From the NCBI GenBank assembly GCA_029945945.1, contig JAQSDM010000005.1, forward strand, positions 620,001 to 684,000: a stretch of 64,000 bases of DNA, read 5' to 3'. Positions 55,830 to 63,603 of this stretch are shown here, piece after piece. Source of the DNA: Algoriphagus sp. (GTDB taxonomy: Bacteria > Bacteroidota > Bacteroidia > Cytophagales > Cyclobacteriaceae). Made by a program: the position numbers and the translations under genes. Each line of letters opens with the position of its first letter. Within the stretch, counting starts at the first letter, position 1. The notes below the pieces were generated by a model. That model was not told where the DNA came from. It ran no database searches and was given only the letters and a program-made list of their open reading frames with translations.

Positions 55830-57651
55830 AATTCTCTCTGGATTTTTTGGTGCCAATTCTAATTTTTTCCGCAGTAGTCGAATCAATAGGTTGTGGTCTC
55901 CTGCTTAGGATCTGAGTGCCCGGGTTGATTTGGAGCTCTCTTTTATCAATCAATTGGTTGCCGACTTCCACAGGTCTGACTGATGCTTTTTGGACAGAGT
56001 CCCGAATTTCCATGATTGTATAATTCTGAATCGGTCCGAGGTTTAAGATGACAGTGTCTGAAGCAGGAAATACTTCCATGCTATATTGGCCGGGATCTAT
56101 TTGGTGTAGAGAATCCATTTCCTCTGCTTTTATCAAAAAAAGCATCACTTCGGTGACTTGTTCACCTGTAGGAGAGGTTGCATCCAGGCTCATCGCTAAA
56201 AGAAATTTCTCCCCTTGATATCCAGCTTCTCCTTCACCAGTATCTGGTGAGGAAGCGGTGTATTCACCATTGGAGGACGAAGATTTATATCCCATTTCCG
56301 AAAAAAACAAGAGACCAACCACTACTAAAGCAGCAACAGAAGCTGCATAGGGCAAGATTTTTCTTAAACCAGTTGGCTTCACTTTATTGGGCTCGGCATG
56401 AGAGGAAGGTGGAGCCAGACTTGGACTTGGGGGAATTGAGGGAGATTTTGAAGAGGAGGGACGATTAGAAACTTTAGGAGAGATAGTTGATTCTTTCAAA
56501 TCCCTTTCAAATTCAGGAAGAGGCTTTGAATGCTTGAGGTCAGGTTTAGTGTTCTTTCCAGATTTTTTCTCCAATTTTTTTGATTTTTCCCCTTTCCGGT
56601 GTGTTTCCGGAGCCGGAAGTCCTTCTTCTGCAATTTCAAACTTTTGCAAGGCATCTGGCACTATTGCCTCTGTCTTAACATTTCGCTCCAGGACGATGTC
56701 CTTTTTGCGTTCAAATCCCTCAACGATCTGAATTAAAGTCACCCGCAAAACCAAGGTAAAAGTGCCCTCCCTTTTTGGTTTCACATCGAAAAGCCATTCG
56801 GTAAAGTCATCCTCAAAGATTAACTGTTCGTTATTGTTCAGGGCTTCGATTTCAAAATTCTGACCATTTCGACTTTCCTCAAGTGATACCTGCATCACAT
56901 TTCCAAGTCGGATGGATTCGATTGCCCGTTCTTCTTCAGGAATGGCCAGTCCCTCTGTCAGGAATATTTCCTCCCAGGCCAAACGCACTGTGCAGCGAGT
57001 CCATTTTTCCACTTGCATCATGCCTGGGATATGGTAAAGGACTTTCCCCTGTTTTTTGCCAGGCTGACCTGAGGACACCGGCTGGGGCAGATTCGTGTTT
57101 TGGATTTGAAGCGCCTCAGTCAGCGGTTGGTAGTGCTTAGACCGCATGATTTCCAGCGTAAGGGTATTCATATTGCTGAGCTTTCCCGCAAGGCTGTCTA
57201 TTGCTCCGCGAATGTCGGTATAGAGATTAATGTCTTCCTGAACCTTTCTGGTATCGGCAAGATTGTCCAGTGCCTTGACACTTTCATTGAGTTCCTTGAT
57301 TTTTTGATCCCAATATTTGAGGTAATTGATGATTCCCAAAGCATCGTAAATGTTCGCATCGGGAAGTACCACCGGGAATACGCGGCCGTAGAATTCTCCT
57401 TTTTTCTCCACCTCCAAAAGCTCAAACATGCAGTTTTTAGACTTCAGATATTTGTCGCTGATGATCAATACAACGAGATTGCCCTGACCGATTTTTTCCA
57501 TAAACTCCCGGATTAGTCCTTTGAATCCGAGATCCGCTTTGTCCCGAACCAGATGGATAGATTTTGCGATGAGTTCGGCCTCGATTTCGTTTGCAACGAC
57601 TTCACTTTCTCCGCCCCAGGCATAGGATATAAAAACTTGATGATCAGCCAT
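55828..57651 (-). CDS. membrane-anchored TIR-domain protein with beta-sandwich and periplasmic tail
   Basis: From the ATG at 57651 (a TTG start nine bases upstream is less likely) the protein has 607 residues. Residues 4-125 form a TIR domain: HQVFISYAWGGESE, REFMEKIGQGNLVVLIISDK and CMFELLEVE, where Glu77 stands at the position of the catalytic Glu of NAD-cleaving TIRs. A helical link to about 190 follows. Residues about 205-330 look like a beta-sandwich (RLGNVMQVSLEES, WLFDVKPKREGTFTLVLRV, DIVLERNVKTEAI), a type I associate with TIR, caspase and CHAT proteins but cannot name. About 340-428 is Lys/Ser/Pro-rich linker, 432-453 a transmembrane helix, and the last 150 residues a small domain predicted beyond the membrane. 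It is a single gene with no known partner beside it. Defence or stress signalling is inferred. Confidence 0.88.
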   Translation of the reverse strand: MADHQVFISYAWGGESEVVANEIEAELIAKSIHLVRDKADLGFKGLIREFMEKIGQGNLVVLIISDKYLKSKNCMFELLEVEKKGEFYGRVFPVVLPDANIYDALGIINYLKYWDQKIKELNESVKALDNLADTRKVQEDINLYTDIRGAIDSLAGKLSNMNTLTLEIMRSKHYQPLTEALQIQNTNLPQPVSSGQPGKKQGKVLYHIPGMMQVEKWTRCTVRLAWEEIFLTEGLAIPEEERAIESIRLGNVMQVSLEESRNGQNFEIEALNNNEQLIFEDDFTEWLFDVKPKREGTFTLVLRVTLIQIVEGFERKKDIVLERNVKTEAIVPDALQKFEIAEEGLPAPETHRKGEKSKKLEKKSGKNTKPDLKHSKPLPEFERDLKESTISPKVSNRPSSSKSPSIPPSPSLAPPSSHAEPNKVKPTGLRKILPYAASVAALVVVGLLFFSEMGYKSSSSNGEYTASSPDTGEGEAGYQGEKFLLAMSLDATSPTGEQVTEVMLFLIKAEEMDSLHQIDPGQYSMEVFPASDTVILNLGPIQNYTIMEIRDSVQKASVRPVEVGNQLIDKRELQINPGTQILSRRPQPIDSTTAEKIRIGTKKSREN

Positions 57652-57712
57652 AAAAATCAAAAAAAAAGGTTGTGATTTTGAAGGTAGTTCACATTCCTGA
57701 AAAGGTCAAGAA

Positions 57713-57740
57713 ATAAAAAAAGCAACCAGTTGGGGTTGCT
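57713..57740 (-). terminator. intrinsic terminator of the beta-barrel gene (minus strand)
   Basis: AAGCAACC (57719-57726) pairs with GGTTGCTT (57733-57740). On the minus strand the hairpin is followed by a seven-base T run. Confidence 0.75.
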
Positions 57741-57761
57741 TAGACTTGATGTTTAACTCGT

Positions 57762-58466
57762 TTAATTTTTGCTTTTTGGTATCAAATACCTTCTGTATAC
57801 GATCTGAGCCTGAGCAAACTGGTCATTGTATTTATTCGAACCGGCGTTGCCGTCCAGGTTATCATTGAAAGTCCAAAGGATAGTGCCTTCGCCAGCGATA
57901 TCTGAATAGTTACCAATTCTATAGCTGAGTCCTGCCCTTACAGGAATGTATGGAGTAGTCAAAGAGTGATTGGTCGGATTTTCGTTTTCTTCAAAGGATT
58001 TGGTTTGCTCGGTAGCTACGTGCATTACACCAATTCCAAATCCACCATAGATATTAAACTTGCTCCTATTCATGTGGTGATTGTAAGGGATCAGGTTCAT
58101 ACTCGGAATCACATCAACAAAATACATCGAACCAGCAGCAGTAAATGAGGATTCGTTTTTCACCCAGTTTTCCTGGATAACTGTCGGAGGATTTCCTCCA
58201 CTGCTTATTTGCTGAAAACCAACAGTTCCCCGAAGGTCAAACATGGAGTTTATTTTTCTGGAATAGGAGGCAGAAATAGCAGGTTTGATTTCAAAATTCC
58301 ATTCTCTGTACTGTCCGCCATTATCCAAGTAAGCGAAAGAAGGGCCTATTCCAATTGAAAATACATTGTTACGGGGAATCTTCTCTTTATAGAAGCTTTG
58401 GCCGCTAGCAAGACCCGAAGCCAGGGAAAAAAGAAGAAAAAAAGAAAGATGAATGAGTCTGGACAT
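57762..58466 (-). CDS. outer-membrane beta-barrel protein
   Basis: From the ATG at 58466 the protein has 234 residues with a signal peptide (SRLIHLSFFLLFSLASGLAS, then GQSF). The mature part alternates hydrophobic and polar residues in the way of an eight- to ten-stranded barrel (NVFSIGIGPSFAYLDNGGQY, FEIKPAISASYSRKINSMFD, FNIYGGFGIGVMHV) and ends with a charged C-terminus (AQAQIVYRRYLIPKSKN). The frame stays open to 58505 with no signal peptide at its start. Function is unknown; it is of the common small-barrel type of Bacteroidota. It has its own terminator. Confidence 0.82.
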   Translation of the reverse strand: MSRLIHLSFFLLFSLASGLASGQSFYKEKIPRNNVFSIGIGPSFAYLDNGGQYREWNFEIKPAISASYSRKINSMFDLRGTVGFQQISSGGNPPTVIQENWVKNESSFTAAGSMYFVDVIPSMNLIPYNHHMNRSKFNIYGGFGIGVMHVATEQTKSFEENENPTNHSLTTPYIPVRAGLSYRIGNYSDIAGEGTILWTFNDNLDGNAGSNKYNDQFAQAQIVYRRYLIPKSKN

Positions 58467-58597
58467 GTTGAAGAATTCTGAGGATGGAACAGCAACTGAA
58501 TTCACTTTGCAAATTTGACACCAATTTTGAAATGAATGGTAGTCAGATCATTCTAAAAACTGAAGTGATTCCGATTTATTGCTATCGAGGTTGGATT

Positions 58598-58786
58598 TCA
58601 AGCTCCTTCGAAAGCACGCTGGATTTCTTCCTCTGTGGTTTTCAACTTTGATTTGCAAATTTTTACAAGTTGTGCTGCTTCCTGAACCAATTCTGCGAGT
58701 TCGTCCACGCTCTTCTTTCCTTCTTCCAGTTGTGCCAAAATAGACTCCAGTCTGATCATGGCCTCATTGTAGTTGATGTCGCTCAT
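58598..58786 (-). CDS. xseB: exodeoxyribonuclease VII small subunit
   Basis: The 62-residue coiled-coil subunit (SDINYNEAMIRLESILAQLE, ELVQEAAQLVKICKSKLKTT) binds the large subunit XseA to make the single-strand exonuclease. Its ATG overlaps the stop of xseA by four bases, so translation is coupled. Length and pattern fit the family exactly. Confidence 0.95.
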   Translation of the reverse strand: MSDINYNEAMIRLESILAQLEEGKKSVDELAELVQEAAQLVKICKSKLKTTEEEIQRAFEGA

Positions 58787-60093
58787 TTTTCCTCAATTTG
58801 TGTAATGGTACTGTTGATTTTTTCCCCTGATGTATGGGTCACTAATTGATCCCCAATATGGGCTTTTGTCTGGGAAATTGGTATTCCGTTAATTTCAGAT
58901 CTGGTGTATCCTCTCGCAAAAATCGTCTCAGGATTCAGCTGTCGCAGTGAAGTGATCCTGGATTCCAGCCGTTCATTTTCCTTACTTAAAAAATTATCCA
59001 AAGCTTTTTTAAAGTTTTTTTCCAAAGAGTCCAACTGGATTGTTTGAACTCCAATCCGGTTTTTTGCCAAGGTCGAAATTCTACTCGTTTTAGAGGTCAG
59101 TTTTTCTTTCTCCAGGTTCAGGCGGTTTCCGATTCCGGATTTAATTCGAAGGCTGAATTGATTCAAAAGTGTTTCCTCCTCCCGAAGTTTTTGGCGAGTT
59201 GCCCGATCAAGTCGGGTAAGAGCAATCCCAAGGTTTTCTTCAAATTCGCGGAAGCCGGAAAGCAGAAATTCCGCCACAGCAGTCGGAGTTTTGAGTCTTG
59301 TATGTGCGACCAAGTCGGCAATCGTTTCGTCCCGCTCGTGACCTATTCCTGTGAAAACCGGGAGAGTACAGTTTGCAATCTTTGCTGCCACCCGATAATC
59401 ATCAAAGCAATCCAGATCAAGTTGGGCTCCTCCACCACGGATGATGACGATGGCTTCCAATTGGAGCTTTTCCCGCATTGATTCCGCCAGGGTGATTGCT
59501 TGCACAAGGCTAGCAACCGCCTCATTTCCCTGCATCATCGAGGGAAAAAGTCTATGATAAAGCTTGTATCCGTTGGGATTATGTTCGATTTGATTGATGA
59601 AATCACCGTATCCTGCTGCGGTCGGACTGCTGATAATGGCGATTTTCTGCACCAGAATCGGAAGTTGAAGATTTGCATTGAGCCTCAGCAAACCTTCTTT
59701 AGTGAGCCGATCGATGGTTTCTTGTCTGATTCGAGCTCTTTCGCCAAGGGAAAAAGAAGGATCGATGTCCTTGACATTGACGCTGAGTCCATAGACAGGA
59801 TGGTAATTGACATTGACCTGGGCCAGAACTTTCATTCCGTTTTTCAGGCCGCTTCCGGTCTGGGATTCAAATCTTGCAGCGACAGTTCGGTAGGTGAATT
59901 GCCAGAGGTTTGCCTTGATTTTGGCCATCACCTGGTTTCCCTGCTTTTCTACCAACTCAAAATAAGCATGCCCTTGAGGTGCCTGGCGAAAATCCGCAAT
60001 CTCTCCGATCACCCAGTAAACCGGTTCCAACTCATTTTCTAAAACTGATTGGATGAGATGGGTTAGTTCGGAGATGGACTGAGGATTTTGCAT
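58783..60093 (-). CDS. xseA: exodeoxyribonuclease VII large subunit
   Basis: The catalytic subunit of a Mg-independent exonuclease that degrades single-stranded DNA into acid-soluble oligonucleotides. The 436 residues begin with an OB-fold domain (ISELTHLIQSVLENELEPVY, WVIGEIADFRQAPQGHAYFE). The central catalytic domain has IISSPTAAGYGDFINQIEHN, RGGGAQLDLDCFDD and GIGHERDETIAD. A long C-terminal helical region that binds XseB follows, then a short beta end. It is one base after dapA and overlaps xseB, so dapA, xseA and xseB form an operon. Confidence 0.96.
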   Translation of the reverse strand: MQNPQSISELTHLIQSVLENELEPVYWVIGEIADFRQAPQGHAYFELVEKQGNQVMAKIKANLWQFTYRTVAARFESQTGSGLKNGMKVLAQVNVNYHPVYGLSVNVKDIDPSFSLGERARIRQETIDRLTKEGLLRLNANLQLPILVQKIAIISSPTAAGYGDFINQIEHNPNGYKLYHRLFPSMMQGNEAVASLVQAITLAESMREKLQLEAIVIIRGGGAQLDLDCFDDYRVAAKIANCTLPVFTGIGHERDETIADLVAHTRLKTPTAVAEFLLSGFREFEENLGIALTRLDRATRQKLREEETLLNQFSLRIKSGIGNRLNLEKEKLTSKTSRISTLAKNRIGVQTIQLDSLEKNFKKALDNFLSKENERLESRITSLRQLNPETIFARGYTRSEINGIPISQTKAHIGDQLVTHTSGEKINSTITQIEEK

Positions 60094-60094
60094 C

Positions 60095-60958
60095 TCAGTT
60101 CATTTTTTGAAACTCCAATTTGATTTGAGCGCTGAGTTCCTTGGTAGCTCGAAGCATCGGCAATCTTACCTGATCTCCGCAAATTCCCTGATGTTTCAGG
60201 AGATTTTTGATTCCCACAGGGTTTCCTTCCAGATACATCAGGCTGTTCAGGCCGAGGATCGAAAAAGCAGCCTTCAGGCTTTCCTTGTCGGTTCCATGAC
60301 ACATTTTCTTGAAAGTTTCCGGTAGCGCATTTGCCAAAACTGAAATAATCCCTGATCCCCTCACGCTATTCAAAGCGCGTGTCATGAGGTCATCTCCTGA
60401 TATCAGCAAAAAGTCTTTCGGCATTTCTGCCGCGATCTGCATGCATTGCTCCAGATTTCCACTTGCTTCCTTCATCCCGATGATATTTGGGTGCTCGGCA
60501 AGTTTCAGCGTGGTAGCCGCGGTCATGTTGGACATGGTGCGACCTGGAATATTGTATAAAATCACAGGAACCGGGCACTCGTCTGCAATAGCAGTATAGT
60601 GAGCGATGATACCGGCCTGACTTGGTTTATTGTAATAGGGGCTGACGGATAGAATCGCCGAAATCCCGGTAAATTCCGCGTTTGCGATATCATCCAAAAC
60701 GGCCTGCGTATTGTTTCCTCCAATTCCGTACACAATCGGAACTCGTCCCTGATTGTGCTCAAGGCAAGTTTTCAGCACTTCTCTTTTCTCCAGCGAACTC
60801 AAAGTTGCCGCCTCACCTGTAGTGCCTAAAATGACCAGATAATCCACGCCTCCATTGATCACATGATCGACGAGCCGTTTAAGTCCATCGAAATCAATCG
60901 AGAAATCTTCCTTTAACGGTGTGATCAGTGCTACTCCGGTGCCTTTTAACTGGTTCAT
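60095..60958 (-). CDS. dapA: 4-hydroxy-tetrahydrodipicolinate synthase
   Basis: Condenses pyruvate with aspartate semialdehyde in lysine/diaminopimelate synthesis. The 287-residue (beta/alpha)8 barrel has the substrate motif GTTGEAATLS, the Tyr135-containing LYNIPGRTM with Arg140, and the Schiff-base Lys163 in GMKEASGN. It heads the dapA-xseA-xseB operon, with one base between its stop and the next start. An imperfect -7 (TATCTTTA) lies near 60988 on this strand. Length is normal. Confidence 0.96.
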   Translation of the reverse strand: MNQLKGTGVALITPLKEDFSIDFDGLKRLVDHVINGGVDYLVILGTTGEAATLSSLEKREVLKTCLEHNQGRVPIVYGIGGNNTQAVLDDIANAEFTGISAILSVSPYYNKPSQAGIIAHYTAIADECPVPVILYNIPGRTMSNMTAATTLKLAEHPNIIGMKEASGNLEQCMQIAAEMPKDFLLISGDDLMTRALNSVRGSGIISVLANALPETFKKMCHGTDKESLKAAFSILGLNSLMYLEGNPVGIKNLLKHQGICGDQVRLPMLRATKELSAQIKLEFQKMN

Positions 60959-61082
60959 TTTGATATTCTGTAGGTTTGAGGGCGTAAAGATAATGGGCTA
61001 AGCGGTTTTTATCGGCCGTTCGAAGAAAAAATAGGGTTTAGTGGGTTTAAAGCAGGAAAATGGGGGTTCAGGGCTGATCCTT

Positions 61083-61472
61083 TTATTGGCTTTCTGTCAC
61101 TTTCCCTTGAACCATCTTCGAAAATTCCTCCTCCGAAATCAGAGGTGTGCCGAGTTTTTGGGCTTTACGACTTAATGCTTCATAACATTTTATAGCTAGT
61201 TGCTTTAACCCCGTGCCATTTTGGGTAACTGGGAAAGCTGTGCTTTTACTCATAAAGGATTGGTAGATTTCAAAGAAAATATCCAATTCCTGATCGGTTC
61301 TAAAGCCAATCAAATTCGCAATTAATTTGCCTAAACCCAAAAAATGGTTGTCAAGTGGAGCAAGGCCCAAAGCCTCCAAACCGAAAATTAGCTGACTATG
61401 CCGCAGGTCAGCGAGAATTAATTCTTCAATCAAAGAATTGGGCGAAAATACTTTTTGGTTTTCCATATTCAT
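61083..61472 (-). CDS. hypothetical protein
   Basis: I do not recognise this 129-residue protein. It is predicted mostly helical and soluble, with FSPNSLIEELILADLRHSQL at the start, then LIFGLEALGLAPLDNHFLGL, ELDIFFEIYQSFMSKSTAFP, and a C-terminal helix. It begins the accessory segment: the divergent XRE regulator and the TAC-like module come next. A role with them is possible but not shown by the sequence. Confidence 0.65.
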   Translation of the reverse strand: MNMENQKVFSPNSLIEELILADLRHSQLIFGLEALGLAPLDNHFLGLGKLIANLIGFRTDQELDIFFEIYQSFMSKSTAFPVTQNGTGLKQLAIKCYEALSRKAQKLGTPLISEEEFSKMVQGKVTESQ

Positions 61473-61660
61473 TTCATTTAGGCACTTCTTTTTAATCTGG
61501 GAGAATCAATAATCCCCGATCTGTCTAAAAAGAAGAGCGAAACGAATATTTCTGGATTTCTTAAGGTAATCTATTCCCGGAAAGGATAAAATATCTACTC
61601 AAATTCCTATTTTACCTAAGAATTAAATATGCTTATTCTCCTCCGAATGGCGAAAAGTTT

Positions 61661-61668
61661 TAAATTTG
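61661..61668 (+). promoter_or_regulatory. -7 element (TAAATTTG) of the XRE gene
   Basis: The sequence matches TAnnTTTG only four bases before the ATG at 61673, so a transcript starting seven bases downstream of the element would be leaderless. No -33 TTTG is obvious. Confidence 0.4.
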
Positions 61669-61672
61669 ATAT

Positions 61673-62113
61673 ATGACAAACAGCAGCCAAAACCCCAGGA
61701 ATATTCATCAAGGCCGAAACGTCAAACGTTTCAGGGAAATGCTCGGCATCAAGCAGGAAGCCCTTGCCTATGAACTAGGAGAGGACTGGAACCAGAAGAA
61801 AATCTCCCTTCTTGAGCAAAAGGAAGAAATCGAAGCAAGCTTACTTGCCCAGATCGCCGAGGTGCTTAAACTGCCCGTGGAGGCTTTCCGGAATTTTGAC
61901 GAGGAACAGGCTGTGAATATTATTGCGAATACTTTTCATGATAGCGCGGTAGGAAATACTTTTAAGGAAGGGGCTCAAGCAAATTTTCATTGTACCATAA
62001 ATCCCATTGATAAATTAATCCAGCTTCACGAGGAAAAAATCGCACTGTACGAACGGATGTTGAAGGAAAAGGATGAGATGATGGGGAGGTTGGAAAGGTT
62101 GATTGGGAAGTGA
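61673..62113 (+). CDS. XRE-family helix-turn-helix regulator
   Basis: A 146-residue regulator. Residues about 13-70 form a HTH_3-type domain (GRNVKRFREMLGIKQEALAY, ELGEDWNQKKISLLEQKEEI, LLAQIAEVLKLPVEAFRNFD). A linker and a C-terminal amphipathic helix follow (KLIQLHEEKIALYERMLKEK), which may serve as dimeriser. It diverges from the hypothetical gene and lies 106 bases before the TAC-like module. It may control itself, the hypothetical gene or the toxin operon. Bacteroidota genomes often carry such regulators near mobile or conflict loci. Confidence 0.85.
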   Translation: MTNSSQNPRNIHQGRNVKRFREMLGIKQEALAYELGEDWNQKKISLLEQKEEIEASLLAQIAEVLKLPVEAFRNFDEEQAVNIIANTFHDSAVGNTFKEGAQANFHCTINPIDKLIQLHEEKIALYERMLKEKDEMMGRLERLIGK

Positions 62114-62175
62114 TTTTAAAAAATTATGAACTTTTCTAAATTTTTAAATAAAAAGTCAAAGCTTTTAAATAATAT

Positions 62176-62206
62176 TTTCAGTTATAAGTAAAATAAATTA
62201 TCTTTG
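62176..62206 (+). promoter_or_regulatory. Bacteroidota promoter of the TAC-like operon
   Basis: TATCTTTG at 62199-62206 matches TAnnTTTG, with TTTC at 62176-62179 at the usual spacing (19 bases between). The expected start near 62213 leaves about seven bases before the ATG at 62220. Confidence 0.55.
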
Positions 62207-62219
62207 CACTCCCAATCAA

Positions 62220-62708
62220 ATGGATTTTGAACTGGTTAAAATTAAAGAATTAAGCGGAAAAAAGGCGTCTATTTATACTGTACTGCATAATAGGGCTAAT
62301 AAATCACTATTTGACAATTTTCTTGAAGAAAATTTGATCACATTTAAAAGTGAAATTTCAGAAATTCTAAGAAGATTAAATACAATTGCAAACAAAACAG
62401 GTGCTCTTGAGGGATTTTTTAAGCCAAATGAAGGAAAACCTGGAGACGGAATCTGTGCTTTGTATGATCGGCCAAACAGCAATTTACGTTTATACTGTAT
62501 TCGCTTCGGTCATGAATTAATTATTTTGGGAGGAGGAGGTCCGAAACCAAAACCAATTCGAGCCTTCCAAGATGATGATAAATTGAAATCTGAAAATTAC
62601 CAATTAAGGGAAATAGCTCAGAAGATCATGAAGGCCCAAAAAGAAAAAGACATTTGGTTTAGTAAAGATTTTCTTGATTTTGAAGGTGAATTAAAATTTG
62701 AAGATTAG
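62220..62708 (+). CDS. HigB/RelE-like toxin of a TAC-type module (predicted)
   Basis: The 162-residue protein is encoded 5' of an HTH antitoxin, the HigBA order. The core block GDGICALYDRPNSNLRLYCI, RFGHELIILGGGGPKPKPIR is the strand-rich centre seen in Gp49/HigB-like toxins, with Lys/Arg residues suited to an RNase active site. The C-terminal helix (REIAQKIMKAQKEKDIWFSK) is also family-like. The N-terminal about 60 residues are an added helical part. The gene overlaps the next by 11 bases, so translation is coupled. The function as an mRNA interferase is inferred from fold pattern and order, not from a search. Confidence 0.7.
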   Translation: MDFELVKIKELSGKKASIYTVLHNRANKSLFDNFLEENLITFKSEISEILRRLNTIANKTGALEGFFKPNEGKPGDGICALYDRPNSNLRLYCIRFGHELIILGGGGPKPKPIRAFQDDDKLKSENYQLREIAQKIMKAQKEKDIWFSKDFLDFEGELKFED

Positions 62709-63129
62709 CCCTACCACCATGAAAGAACTACAAAATACATTACTTACTTCACTTCTTAATGAAATCGATCCTTTGGAGCAATCCAAAACCGATGCGAAAA
62801 TGGAAATTGCAGCCAAAATAGGTCAAGCAATGAAAGCGAAAAAATGGAAAAAGAAGGATTTGCTTGAGGCTGTTGGAAAAGAAAATCCATCGATTATCAC
62901 TAAGTGGCTTTCCGGCACTCATAATTTCACCACCGAAACGCTGGTTGAATTAGAGCATGCTTTAGATATTAAACTAATCCATAGGGAAACTAAGGATCAA
63001 GTGACGGTTAAATACAATGTTCACATCAGCCAAGAAGTGGGTAGACCTGAAAAAAACAGTTATTTCAATGATATTATGACTGCTACGTTGGTGAGCAAAC
63101 ATAATAAAATAATGGAATTTCACGCATAA
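62698..63129 (+). CDS. HigA-like HTH antitoxin of a TAC-type module (predicted)
   Basis: The 143-residue protein has a helix-turn-helix at about 35-90 (AAKIGQAMKAKKWKKKDLLE, then PSIITKWLSGTHNFTTETLV), the usual DNA-binding part of HigA-type antitoxins. The C-terminal about 50 residues (VTVKYNVHISQEVGRPEKNS) lack similarity I can name and may be the chaperone-addiction region of TAC antitoxins. It overlaps the toxin gene and precedes the SecB-like gene by 11 bases. It is predicted to bind toxin and repress the operon. Confidence 0.75.
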   Translation: MKISPTTMKELQNTLLTSLLNEIDPLEQSKTDAKMEIAAKIGQAMKAKKWKKKDLLEAVGKENPSIITKWLSGTHNFTTETLVELEHALDIKLIHRETKDQVTVKYNVHISQEVGRPEKNSYFNDIMTATLVSKHNKIMEFHA

Positions 63130-63140
63130 GAATAAAGTGT

Positions 63141-63572
63141 ATGCCTAAGCAAACTACAGAAAATCTGAACTTTCAAATAAGAGGAATGGAAATTTTAGAT
63201 TCTTGTCTAAATGCACCCACTTCTCCTCTGCCATCAAATCCTAAATTTCAATTTGACCTTGCTATTGAGCATCGTGTAAATCTTGAAAATAAGTTTGTAA
63301 TCGTAATTTGTAAAGTGGGCATAAGAAGTGAGTCCAAGGAAATTCTGTACGGAGAATTACGTGGGAGTTGTATTTTCTTTGTTGAAAAGTTAGATGAATA
63401 TTTCATTCAAGAATCAAACAAATTAACTCTCCCTGATGATTTTGTAGTAACACTCAATTCTGTTACTATTTCCTCTATTAGGGGGCTAATGTTCTCGTTT
63501 TTTAGGGGGACATTTCTTCATCAGGCTGTTTTACCGATCGTAGATCCAAAATCATTCGAAAAGACTATTTGA
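63141..63572 (+). CDS. SecB-like chaperone of a TAC-type module (predicted)
   Basis: A 143-residue protein with the strand-and-helix pattern of SecB. The N-terminal FQIRGMEILDSCLNAP aligns with the first SecB strand, the middle alternates strands (KFVIVICKVGIRSESKEILY, GELRGSCIFFVEKLDEYF), and the end TISSIRGLMFSFFRGTFLHQ, AVLPIVDPKSF parallels the SecB C-terminal helix and PVNFDALF-like end. In Mycobacterium tuberculosis, Rv1955-Rv1956-Rv1957 has the same order of toxin, HTH antitoxin and SecB-like chaperone, where the chaperone protects the antitoxin. That role here is inferred. Confidence 0.75.
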   Translation: MPKQTTENLNFQIRGMEILDSCLNAPTSPLPSNPKFQFDLAIEHRVNLENKFVIVICKVGIRSESKEILYGELRGSCIFFVEKLDEYFIQESNKLTLPDDFVVTLNSVTISSIRGLMFSFFRGTFLHQAVLPIVDPKSFEKTI

Positions 63573-63603
63573 ATTGATGATAAGTAGTTTTTCTGTTTAA
63601 ATT

